DNA from: Sandaracinaceae bacterium | GTDB lineage: Bacteria; Myxococcota_A; Polyangia; Polyangiales; Sandaracinaceae | DNA length: 64,000 bases | Direction: 5' to 3' | NCBI GenBank assembly: GCA_020633195.1 | Contig: JACKEC010000021.1 | Location: 215,732-279,731, forward strand | In this document: positions 57,030 through 64,000 of the stretch, piece by piece | Position numbering within the stretch: the first letter of the stretch is position 1 | Layout of the letters: each line of letters starts with the position of its first letter | Program-made: the position numbers and the translations under genes | Notes under the pieces: generated by a model | The model's database searches: none | Seen by the model: the letters and a program-made list of their open reading frames with translations, nothing else | What the model was told of the DNA's origin: nothing

Positions 57030-60000
57030 TCAGTAGTCCACGCTTCCGGCGAACGAGCTCATCGTCGTGAACGACTGCGGCGTGGGGAGCTGCTGCTCGA
57101 CCGTCCGGATCGCGCCCGTCGTCGACGGGTCCGCGGTGCCACCGCTGACCTGCGCGCTGAGGACGAAGTCGCCGCCCCCGACGTCGCCGACGCGGTAGCG
57201 GCTGCCGATGTAGGGGTCGAACTCCTCGGCGCCGCTGAGGCAGGTCGGGCGCTGCGTGATGCCGACGCCGAGCACCAGCTCGTTCACGTACGGCGCCTGG
57301 AAGTGCTGGTCGTAGACGCCCGACCCGGGCACCGCCTCGAAGCGGCCCTCGGGGAACGCGCTGCCGATCACGTCGCGGTAGGGCGACGGCGGCGTCGCCC
57401 CGGCGGTCAGGTAGTCGACCGCCCAGATGCGGCTCTGACCGAGGCTGCACGCGTCGGTGGCGCTCGTGTTGGTCTCGAAGCTCGCGAAGTAGATGTTGCT
57501 CTCGAAGAGCTCGAGCGCGCCGGTCACCTGCTCACCCGCCTGCAGCCGGATCTCCCAGTTGAGCTCCGTCTGGTAGGAGATGCGGCCGCCCGGCCCGGGC
57601 ACCACGCCCTCGGTGAGCGAGATCACCCGGTTCGCCTCGGTCGCGTCGAGCCGGTCGATGTCACCGGTCGCCTGGACGACGACGAACTGACCCTCGGTGT
57701 CGCTCGAGATGATCGGCGGGTTGTAGGCCGGCTGCCCGACCGTCGCCGCGTCGTCCCAGAAGATGTCGTGGAACGGGCGGACCTCCCAGTCGGTCGTGCG
57801 GCGCGCGCTGAAGTCGGCGGCCCACATCACGCCGTCGGCGTCGGTGAAGAACGCGCGCTCGGCGACCTGCCCGACGTCGCCGGGCGAGAGCCCCACGCCG
57901 CCGGTGAGCGGCGCGTTGAAGACGCTCTCGTCGAACTCGCGGATCACCTCGCCGGTGACCACGTCGATCCACGTGAGCACGCGGCCGGTGTTCGTCCAGC
58001 ACCGCTGCCGCGACCGGGCGTTCGTCGTGCCGCGCGTGACCGGCGGCTGACCGATGCCCTGCGCGGGGCAGCCGACCGGACCGGTCGTGCGACGCGCGTC
58101 CTCGTCGATCTCCCCTGCGCCGCCCGGGAGCAGCGCGATCGCGCGCTCCTGGAGGGTGCCGCTGATGTCCACGAGGACCTGCCCGAGGGCGGGCGCGCCG
58201 TACGCGTACCCGAGCGGGGTGACCCGCCGGGCGGCTCCGCCACCGCGACCCGTCGCCTGCTCGCCGACGTACTGCCAGAGGAACTCGGGGTTGCGCGGGT
58301 CGGTGATATCGAGCGCGAAGTAGCCCGGCGCGCCGGCGCGGAAGCCCATGATCAGGACGGTGTGGTAGATCTGGCCGTCCGGGTTGTCGCCGGGCAGCCG
58401 GCGGTAGAAGACGTCTTTGATGACCGGCGTCCCGTCCAGCATGATCTGATGCGACGTCGTGGCGGACTCGAGCTTCGGCACGAGGATCGGCGGGATGAAG
58501 CCCCAGAGCTCCTCGCCCGCGCTGAAGCGCTCGCCGGTGATCGGGTTGGTGAAGTCCTCGACCACGAAGGCGTGGAGGATGCCGTCGTTGGTGCCGACGT
58601 AGACCACCGTGGGGCGGTTCGCGACCTCGCTCCGGCGGCGGAAGAGGTTGTACGCCTCGTCCGCGATGTCGATGCGGGGCGGGCCCACCGTCTGCGGCGA
58701 CGAGTGGTAGATGTCGCCGAGGCGGGCGTCGCGCCGATCCGGCGTCGTGCCCTGCGCCCAGTTCAGGATGTAGTCGCGGCGCGCGGTGCGCGACGTCGTC
58801 GAGCCCGTCGCGATCCCGAAGTACTCGGGCGCGATCGTGTTGTCGAAGTCCGTGATGCGCTGGTTGGTGACCGCCGAGCTGGGCGTCGCCGCGCCGAGGG
58901 GCACCGAGTCGCGCTGCGTCCCGATGAGGTTGCCGTCCATGTCGTCGGGCGACGGCGTGCGCACCGTGAGCAGCCGCCGGCGCGACGTGCGCGCGTTGAG
59001 CTCCTCGTGGAACTGGATGCGCGAGGCGATCGGCTCGGCCGTCGGGGTGAGGCCGGTGCAGAGGAAGCGCGCGCGCTCGAGGACGCCCGACCACGGGGTC
59101 TCGTCGTCGCCGACGCGGAAGCCCGCGTGGAACTCGTACTGGTTGGGCACGCCGCCCGAGTTGTAGGTGCTGCCGCCCGACACGAACGCGGGCCGGCTGC
59201 GGGTGGTGTTCCCGGGCGCGGCGCGGTCGAGGACGTCGCTGATGCGGCGCATCAGCTCGGCGCGGTCGCCCGCGCGAAGGGCCGCGCCGGTGCCGCCGAG
59301 GGCCGCGATGTTGTCGAGCTCGGCGAGGGCCGCCGGGTCGGACACGTCGAACGCGACGACGAAGAGGCCGTCCACGTCGCCGGTGCAGTCACCGGAGGCG
59401 CCCGAGTAGTTGCACATCGCCTGTGCGTACTGCGACGCGAGGGCGTAGGGGCAGTGGCCGCCGGCGTCGCAGTTGAAGCGCGCGTCGCGGAAGTCCTCGT
59501 CGGGCTGACCGTCGGTGAGCAGCAGCGCGTAGCGCGGGCGGCACTCCGAGAAGGGGTCGTCCGCGTTCACCGACGGGTGGTGGTCGAGGTAGTACTGGAA
59601 GTCGGCGAGCAAGGCCGCGGTGGGCGTGCCGCCGAAGGGGCGCGCGGCGAGGAGCTGCGTCTGGATCGCCTGGTTGGTCGCCGTGACGTCGGCCTCCGTC
59701 GTCGCGACGGGGATCAGCGCGCCGCCCGCGGCGCTCTCGTTGCGTCCGCCGCTGTCGACCATGAAGGTCGTGCCGCAGCTCGGGTAGCTCAGCGGCTGCG
59801 GGTCACCGTAGGAGAAGCCGCCGCGCAGCGCCGCGTTGTCGGCGAGCCGGCCCATGAACGTCGTGCGGGGGACGAGGAGCGGGTGCGAGTCCGAGAACGT
59901 GTAGGTCGCGTCGAACGTCATCAGGCCGAACTTGATGCGGTCGAGGTAGGCGTCGAGCACGCCGTCGTTGTTCTGCCGCGTGGTGGGCGGGAGCGTGTGG

Positions 60001-60344
60001 TACGGCAGGTAGTAGTTGAAGTCGGGCGACGCGGCCGGGAGGGTGCCGCGCGAGATCGTCGAGCAGTAGTAGTTCGTGTCGCTCCACGTCCCGGTCAGCG
60101 CCTCGACGGTCTGGGTCCACCGGTTGCGCTGGTTCGTCCCCCCGACGGAGCCGGAGCACACCGGGAGCGGCGCGTCCGAGCCACCCGAGAGGCGCTCCAT
60201 CGATCCGGAGGTGTCGACGAGCAGCATCACCACGGGCCGGATGTTCCGGATGTCCGGATCCGTCGTCGTGACCTGGGCCGATGCCGTTCCCACGCCCCCG
60301 GCGAGCAGCAGCGTCGCCAGCGAGAAGTACAGCGCCTTGTTCAT
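57030..60344 (-). CDS. pilY1: Type IV pilus tip protein PilY1
   Basis: 1104 aa from the ATG at 60344, preceded by GGGAG. A signal peptide ends near ASAQV. The N-terminal third is a vWA domain with intact metal motif LLVDTSGSM and an Asp motif LLLTDGQPDED. The C-terminal two thirds match the PilC/PilY1 beta-propeller: VVYVGTNDGILHAFVVED, GEELWGFIPP, YFALDITDPRNPEFLWQY and TDADGVMWAADF. PilY1 caps the pilus tip, supports extension and acts in adhesion and surface sensing. It follows the pilin-like genes fimT-pilV-pilW-pilX as in Pseudomonas. Cys-rich loops suggest disulphides. Role and family are firm. Confidence 0.95.
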   Translation of the reverse strand: MNKALYFSLATLLLAGGVGTASAQVTTTDPDIRNIRPVVMLLVDTSGSMERLSGGSDAPLPVCSGSVGGTNQRNRWTQTVEALTGTWSDTNYYCSTISRGTLPAASPDFNYYLPYHTLPPTTRQNNDGVLDAYLDRIKFGLMTFDATYTFSDSHPLLVPRTTFMGRLADNAALRGGFSYGDPQPLSYPSCGTTFMVDSGGRNESAAGGALIPVATTEADVTATNQAIQTQLLAARPFGGTPTAALLADFQYYLDHHPSVNADDPFSECRPRYALLLTDGQPDEDFRDARFNCDAGGHCPYALASQYAQAMCNYSGASGDCTGDVDGLFVVAFDVSDPAALAELDNIAALGGTGAALRAGDRAELMRRISDVLDRAAPGNTTRSRPAFVSGGSTYNSGGVPNQYEFHAGFRVGDDETPWSGVLERARFLCTGLTPTAEPIASRIQFHEELNARTSRRRLLTVRTPSPDDMDGNLIGTQRDSVPLGAATPSSAVTNQRITDFDNTIAPEYFGIATGSTTSRTARRDYILNWAQGTTPDRRDARLGDIYHSSPQTVGPPRIDIADEAYNLFRRRSEVANRPTVVYVGTNDGILHAFVVEDFTNPITGERFSAGEELWGFIPPILVPKLESATTSHQIMLDGTPVIKDVFYRRLPGDNPDGQIYHTVLIMGFRAGAPGYFALDITDPRNPEFLWQYVGEQATGRGGGAARRVTPLGYAYGAPALGQVLVDISGTLQERAIALLPGGAGEIDEDARRTTGPVGCPAQGIGQPPVTRGTTNARSRQRCWTNTGRVLTWIDVVTGEVIREFDESVFNAPLTGGVGLSPGDVGQVAERAFFTDADGVMWAADFSARRTTDWEVRPFHDIFWDDAATVGQPAYNPPIISSDTEGQFVVVQATGDIDRLDATEANRVISLTEGVVPGPGGRISYQTELNWEIRLQAGEQVTGALELFESNIYFASFETNTSATDACSLGQSRIWAVDYLTAGATPPSPYRDVIGSAFPEGRFEAVPGSGVYDQHFQAPYVNELVLGVGITQRPTCLSGAEEFDPYIGSRYRVGDVGGGDFVLSAQVSGGTADPSTTGAIRTVEQQLPTPQSFTTMSSFAGSVDY

Positions 60345-60367
60345 GGTGTCTCCCATACCGCTCTCCA

Positions 60368-61006
60368 TCACTCCGGGAACGGACCCATCTCCGCCATCGC
60401 TCGCGCGCTGACGGCGGACTCGTGGTAGCTGCGCGGATCGCCCGTCCGCGTGTTGTCACTGGCCGGGGCCGTTCGGCCGCGCGAAGTGAAGTTGATGCGC
60501 GCGTAGGTCATGGGGTTGCGACCGCTCTGGTCCCGCCCCGCCTGCTGGCGCTGGTTGCGGTACATGTCCGTACCGTCGACGGTGAAGTTGGGGACGACGT
60601 TGTTGCGCGGCCCGAGCGACGGCGTGCGCGTCGCGTCGAGCTCGAGCGGCGGCGAGTTCACGTCGTAGCCGCCCGTGAAGTCCGTCATCTCGATTCGGAG
60701 CACGTTCGTCTCGCGGTTGAGCGTCGCGGCCGAAGGCGACATGGACGTCAGCGCGGTGACCCGCGTGCGGCTGTACTGCGTGAACGCCGCGCGCGCGCCG
60801 ATCGCGTCCACGTAGCCGAGCGCGGCGTACGCGCCCCCCTCCGCGACGTAGCCCGTCTGCATCGACGACCGTGCGTACCCGGCCGAACGCATCTCGACCG
60901 TCGTCGCGTGGATCGCGAACGTCGCCGTCGCGGTCGTCATCATCAGGACCATGAGGACGACGAGCATCGCCGCGCCTTCGCGCTTGTCGGTGTACTTGCG
61001 GTTCAT
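60368..61006 (-). CDS. pilX: Minor pilin PilX-like
   Basis: 212 aa. The ATG at 61006 overlaps the pilW stop by four bases (ATGA). The N-terminal segment KREGAAMLVVLMVLMMTTAT is a short basic leader with a hydrophobic stalk; the Gly before the cut is kept, but the usual Glu at position 5 is absent, as in PilX family members. The rest is a periplasmic globular domain with no recognised motif. Together with FimT, PilV and PilW it should prime pilus assembly and link PilY1 to the tip. Confidence 0.85.
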   Translation of the reverse strand: MNRKYTDKREGAAMLVVLMVLMMTTATATFAIHATTVEMRSAGYARSSMQTGYVAEGGAYAALGYVDAIGARAAFTQYSRTRVTALTSMSPSAATLNRETNVLRIEMTDFTGGYDVNSPPLELDATRTPSLGPRNNVVPNFTVDGTDMYRNQRQQAGRDQSGRNPMTYARINFTSRGRTAPASDNTRTGDPRSYHESAVSARAMAEMGPFPE

Positions 61007-62184
61007 GTCCGAGGGATGAGGTTGGGGGTCTGGATCTCGCTGGTGATCTGGCGGACGCGGGCCGCGCCAGGTCGAGCCGGGAAGACGACGAAGCGGTTGA
61101 GGGGCGAGGTCGCCGGGCGCGCCCCGCCGTAGGTCCAGCCGAAGCGCGGGTCCTGCTCGGGCGTGCGCGCGGCGAGCGCGACGACCACGCTGCGGACCTG
61201 CCAGGGCGTGCCCTGGATCGCCGTCTGCGCGGCGACGCCGGTCCGCGCCACGATGTTCGGCGGGAGCCCCGCGGCGGCCGTGTTGACGTAGGCGTCGACG
61301 TTGAAGTCGACCGCGTACTCGAGCACGACGCGGCGGTTGAGGACCCCGCCGGTGGTCATGTCGAGCTCCTCGCGGACGAGCTGCGTGTTCGGGCCCACGA
61401 CCTCGGACGCGCGCGCGTCGAGGTTCGAGCCGGCCGCCGCGAGCTGGATCGAGTACTGGATCTCGCTGAGGGGGGTGATCACCGTCCCGCGGCCGAGCCC
61501 GGACATGCAGGGGTTGTCGGTGCCGAGGCTGGGCGTGATCGTCACCGTCGCGGTGCGCGCCGTCGAGTCGATCGAGGCGCTGAGCACGCGCACGAACATG
61601 TGGCGCGCGTAGCTGGTCTCGACGTGGAGCATCCGGCCGGCCTGGAAGGTGTCGTTGAAGCGCTGCGTGTCGGCGGTCGTGCCCGTGCTGGTGGTGACGG
61701 TGAAGCTGCGGCGGAAGCCAAGCCAGTCCTCCTGCAGGAAGAGCACGTTGCCGGGGCCGCTGACCGAGTCGACGAGGTACTGGTCGCTCGTCGCGTAGTT
61801 GCCGATGAGGCGGAGGCGATCCGCGCTGACCCCGTTCTGGGTGCGGTTGACCGCGTCGAGCGCGAGGTTGCCGGTCGCGTCTCCGTCGGCCATCCAGATC
61901 GCCGGCACGTTGCGCGGGGCGGCCGGCGTCGAGCACATCCCCGCGGTGGGCGCGAGGTTGCTCGGCAGGCTCATGTAGCCGGCGCGCTGGATGTCCTGCT
62001 GGAGGCGCGACATCGCCATCCGCACCGAGCGCTGCGTGACGCCGACGCGCTGCTGCTCCTGGAAGTGCCGAGCGCTGGCGCCGCCGATGCTGAACACCGC
62101 CGCCACGACGAGCGCGCCGATCACCAGCGCGACCATCATCTCGATCAGCGTGAAGCCCCGCCGCTTGTTTGCGTAGCCCCGCAT
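61003..62184 (-). CDS. pilW: Minor pilin PilW-like
   Basis: 393 aa. The ATG at 62184 overlaps the pilV stop by one base. The prepilin leader KRRGFTLIEMMVALVIGALV has the cleavage Gly, an N-terminal Phe and Glu at position 5. The long C-terminal globular domain fits PilW, the largest minor pilin. It has several Cys (MCSTPAAPR, NPCMSG), which may form disulphides. In characterised systems PilW works with PilV and PilX in a tip complex. Confidence 0.88.
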   Translation of the reverse strand: MRGYANKRRGFTLIEMMVALVIGALVVAAVFSIGGASARHFQEQQRVGVTQRSVRMAMSRLQQDIQRAGYMSLPSNLAPTAGMCSTPAAPRNVPAIWMADGDATGNLALDAVNRTQNGVSADRLRLIGNYATSDQYLVDSVSGPGNVLFLQEDWLGFRRSFTVTTSTGTTADTQRFNDTFQAGRMLHVETSYARHMFVRVLSASIDSTARTATVTITPSLGTDNPCMSGLGRGTVITPLSEIQYSIQLAAAGSNLDARASEVVGPNTQLVREELDMTTGGVLNRRVVLEYAVDFNVDAYVNTAAAGLPPNIVARTGVAAQTAIQGTPWQVRSVVVALAARTPEQDPRFGWTYGGARPATSPLNRFVVFPARPGAARVRQITSEIQTPNLIPRT

Positions 62185-62801
62185 CAGTTGGCCATGTACC
62201 GGACGATGGTGGACGCGTACGTCATGCGGACGCGCCAGTCGTTGGTGAGGGTGTTGGGGTCGGTGCCCGGGGCGCACTGCCCGAGCGCCGCGCGGCCCGG
62301 GTCGTCGACCACCGAGCCGCTCACGCGGCGGAGCCACCAGACCCGAACGTCGGCGCGGACCGCGCGGCCCACGTAGAGCCACTCGAGGCGGACGTTGGTG
62401 CAGAAGTAGCGCTCGGTGGCGACCGTCGTGTCGCGACCGTAGAAGTCGAAGGTGGGGCTGTCGGTCGACCCGACGGGCGGCACCGGCACGAACCAGAGCG
62501 ACGCCGTGCCCGGGTTGGGCACCTGCCGCAGGTAGCTGGTGCGCGCGAGGATCACCGGGTTGATCGTGCGCGAGCTCGCCGTCCAGTTGGTCGAGTCGCG
62601 GCGGAGCCGCTCCATCCAGACGCGGGTGATCTCCGTGGCCGTCGCCATCTCGCGGGCTTCCATGTTGCCGCGCGTCGAGGCCTGCACGAGCGCCATGATC
62701 CCGACCGAGCCCGCGGTGAGGACCCCGAGGGCCATCATCACCTCGATGAGCGTGTAGCCAGCGCGACGGCGCGAGCGCCGCTTGTGCGTGCGGGGCGTCA
62801 T
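62184..62801 (-). CDS. pilV: Minor pilin PilV-like
   Basis: 205 aa. The ATG at 62801 overlaps the fimT stop by four bases. The leader RRRAGYTLIEVMMALGVLTA shows the prepilin peptidase site (Gly, then Tyr-Thr-Leu-Ile-Glu). The rest is a beta-rich globular pilin head with the Trp-rich VRVWWLRRVSG. Gene order and size match PilV in the minor pilin operon. Confidence 0.87.
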   Translation of the reverse strand: MTPRTHKRRSRRRAGYTLIEVMMALGVLTAGSVGIMALVQASTRGNMEAREMATATEITRVWMERLRRDSTNWTASSRTINPVILARTSYLRQVPNPGTASLWFVPVPPVGSTDSPTFDFYGRDTTVATERYFCTNVRLEWLYVGRAVRADVRVWWLRRVSGSVVDDPGRAALGQCAPGTDPNTLTNDWRVRMTYASTIVRYMAN

Positions 62802-63433
62802 CGACGGATCCTCGGGCTGCCCGCGAAGGGGAAGACGATGAGGCGGTCGGTCCCCGTGGGGGAGCCGTTGGAGATGCGCTGCACCGTGAACTGCACCGCG
62901 TCCGTCCCGCCGCCGGCGGGCGGGTTCGACGTCCAGAGCCCGCCCGGGTTGGCGAAGTACATGTCGCCGTTGGGCTGGAAGCAGAGCGAGCCGCCGCCGG
63001 GGCTGCCGTCGAGCACCAGCTTCACCCGGTTGGTCGGGTGCGCGTAGCTGCCCATGTCGAGCGAGTCGATGCAGTCGTCGTTCGAGCCGCAGGCCCCGCT
63101 GATGAGCGTCGGCCAGTCGTTGGACGAGCAGCGATCCGTGCGCCCGCGCCAGAGCTCGAGCGTCCCGTAGTTCCCGCCCGCGCCGGACGACGAGCTCGTG
63201 TAGGTCAGCACGTGGGCGCGCCCGTAGGCGATCGCCTCCGAGCGAGCGCGGGCCCCGATCCGGACCACCGCGTGGGTGGCCTCCGTCGCCCGACGGTTCG
63301 CGATCGAGCTCATCATCGCCGGCGCCGCGAGCGCCGTCGCGATGGCGATGAACGCCACCACCACCATCAGCTCCATCAGCGTGAAGCCGGCTTGGCGGGA
63401 GGTCGGTCCGGAACGTCGTCGCGTGGCGCGCAT
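62798..63433 (-). CDS. fimT: Minor pseudopilin FimT/GspH-like
   Basis: 211 aa from the ATG at 63433, giving a 15-residue basic leader and the cleavage site QAGFTLMELMVVV. Earlier in-frame starts exist but would make an unusually long leader. The C-terminal head contains Cys pairs (DRCSSNDW, GACGSNDDC) and a beta fold as in FimT/GspH. It is the first gene of the minor pilin operon and probably the base or tip-proximal pseudopilin. Its upstream region (63434-63620) is shared with the divergent tRNA-Leu promoter. Confidence 0.88.
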   Translation of the reverse strand: MRATRRRSGPTSRQAGFTLMELMVVVAFIAIATALAAPAMMSSIANRRATEATHAVVRIGARARSEAIAYGRAHVLTYTSSSSGAGGNYGTLELWRGRTDRCSSNDWPTLISGACGSNDDCIDSLDMGSYAHPTNRVKLVLDGSPGGGSLCFQPNGDMYFANPGGLWTSNPPAGGGTDAVQFTVQRISNGSPTGTDRLIVFPFAGSPRIRR

Positions 63434-63581
63434 GGGAGCGGACTTCGTCACTGCAAGGGTCAGGCCGCCCCCCGCACGACAACAAAGGTCTTTCATTTCC
63501 ATCACTTGTCCAGGGCGCGAGCCCACCCCGCACCGCATCTGGTGCGCGAGTATGAAATCTTTTCGGGGTGGCCCCCAGTCC

Positions 63582-63610
63582 TTGACACGAACCCCCCGGC
63601 GCCGTATCCC
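63582..63610 (+). promoter_or_regulatory. Sigma70-type promoter for tRNA-Leu
   Basis: A perfect TTGACA (63582-63587) and TATCCC (63605-63610) with a 17-base spacer lie just before the tRNA. A start point near 63617 would leave a leader of only about four bases. Strong for a stable RNA gene. Confidence 0.75.
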
Positions 63611-63620
63611 ACCTCGCCGC

Positions 63621-63704
63621 GCGGAAGTGGCGGAACTGGCAGACGCGCAGGATTCAGGTTCCTGTGCCCGCAAGGGTGTGGAGGTTCGAGTCCTCTCTTC
63701 CGCA
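63621..63704 (+). tRNA. tRNA-Leu (anticodon CAG)
   Basis: 84 nt with a class II long variable arm. Acceptor stem GCGGAAG (63621-63627) pairs CTTCCGC (63697-63703), with discriminator A at 63704. Anticodon stem CAGGA/TCCTG brackets the loop TTCAGGT, with anticodon CAG at 63655-63657. T arm GGTTCGAGTCC is standard. CCA is not encoded. It reads CTG, one of the two main Leu codons of this genome. Confidence 0.97.
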
Positions 63705-63731
63705 AACGAGTGATTCCGGTCACTTGCGATG

Positions 63732-63762
63732 AGCCCCGCTTCGGCGGGGCTTTCGTCGTTTT
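63732..63762 (+). terminator. Rho-independent terminator after tRNA-Leu
   Basis: AGCCCCGC pairs GCGGGGCT around a stable TTCG tetraloop, followed by TTTCGTCGTTTT. It lies 28 bases after the tRNA end. Confidence 0.9.
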
Positions 63763-63791
63763 GGGGCTTCCCCGAAGCCGTCCCACGCGGC

Positions 63792-64000
63792 TCAGCTCGA
63801 CGGGGCCGACGAATCCCCGCTCAAGCGGGTCACGGCCTGGCAGTAGGGGCACTCCGCCAGGGGTCGCGTGGGCTCCTCCCACGCCTCTGCACACGCCGAG
63901 CACTGACGCCATTGGCCCTCGATGATCGCAGCGGGCACCGGCCTCTCACCGGCGTGGTAGCCGCGAACCGTGCCTCGCCAGACTCCGTCCACCAGGAAGC
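63792..64000 (-). CDS. Partial zinc-ribbon protein, 5' end outside window
   Basis: The reading frame is open to the right edge, so the start may lie outside; a GTG at 63992 would give 66 aa. Two Cys pairs in CSACAEAWEE and AECPYCQAV form a zinc ribbon. Ends with an acidic/Ser tail (SGDSSAPSS). Similar short ribbons occur as isolated proteins or as ends of larger ones. Function unknown. Confidence 0.65.
   Translation of the reverse strand, partial: FLVDGVWRGTVRGYHAGERPVPAAIIEGQWRQCSACAEAWEEPTRPLAECPYCQAVTRLSGDSSAPSS

Noticed and set aside
63453..63466. Sigma54 promoter before fimT as a listed feature
   Set aside because: Spacing fits, but the leader to the chosen ATG would be only about seven bases, so it is kept as a speculation rather than a feature.
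1..64000. CRISPR arrays, insertion sequences, prophage genes or attachment sites
   Set aside because: No direct-repeat array, transposase, integrase or phage structural gene was seen. The tRNA-Leu has no visible partial duplicate of its 3' end in the window.

Overview
The window is high-GC DNA (roughly 70 percent by eye), packed with genes and rich in GTG and TTG starts. It looks like a chromosomal piece of a predatory or social Myxococcota-type bacterium (Polyangiales/Sandaracinaceae-like is my best guess). Supporting signs are three Ser/Thr kinases, an FHA protein, many lipoproteins with Asp-Ala-Gly linkers, OmpA proteins with thrombospondin-type-3 calcium repeats, Cys/Asp repeat proteins, and a type IV minor pilin operon. 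I see no phage, insertion sequence or CRISPR. No stretch over 300 bases lacks a gene except 63434-63791, which holds a tRNA with its promoter and terminator.

Layout, left to right. 1-5062 (minus): an envelope cluster of two staphylococcal-nuclease-like proteins bracketing two Cys/Asp-repeat proteins. 5131-13096 (minus): an alpha/beta hydrolase, then a tightly overlapped operon, read as class III adenylate cyclase, Ser/Thr kinase with a receiver-like tail, LysM/FecR protein, OmpA protein. 13193-15028: a second OmpA paralogue with five calcium repeats. 15116-19890 (minus): Lnt, a single-domain response regulator and an RND/MMPL exporter. 19943-26280: BioA, a periplasmic AgmX/PglI-like protein, a seven-blade RCC1 lipoprotein, a thioesterase (+) and FtsK.

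26423-30851 (+): HEAT-like lipoprotein, FHA protein, alpha/beta hydrolase and a Cys-rich Sel1 lipoprotein. 30856-38228 (minus): two giant DUF3857/transglutaminase paralogues, the downstream one apparently catalytically dead. 38453-44666: a UbiA-family prenyltransferase, a hypothetical protein, a kinase-RDD fusion, arginine decarboxylase SpeA and a kinase-cNMP fusion, followed by an 89-bp palindrome. 44846-49206: an OmpA-like/DUF4398-like pair, a TerB-like protein, two membrane proteins and a thioredoxin-like lipoprotein.

49250-56457 (+) is the most interesting locus: five closely spaced genes encoding two unrecognised proteins, a RavA-like MoxR AAA+ ATPase, a ViaA-like vWA protein with an eroded metal site, and a TPR/HEAT scaffold. 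56465-63433 (minus) is the minor-pilin/PilY1 operon. The window ends with tRNA-Leu(CAG) and a partial zinc-ribbon gene.

Cutting across these genes, the palindromic motif GCAA-N6-TTGC occurs exactly eight times, always inside coding sequence and in all three codon registers, where by-eye composition predicts fewer than one. This looks like a genome-level DNA signal and deserves a check.
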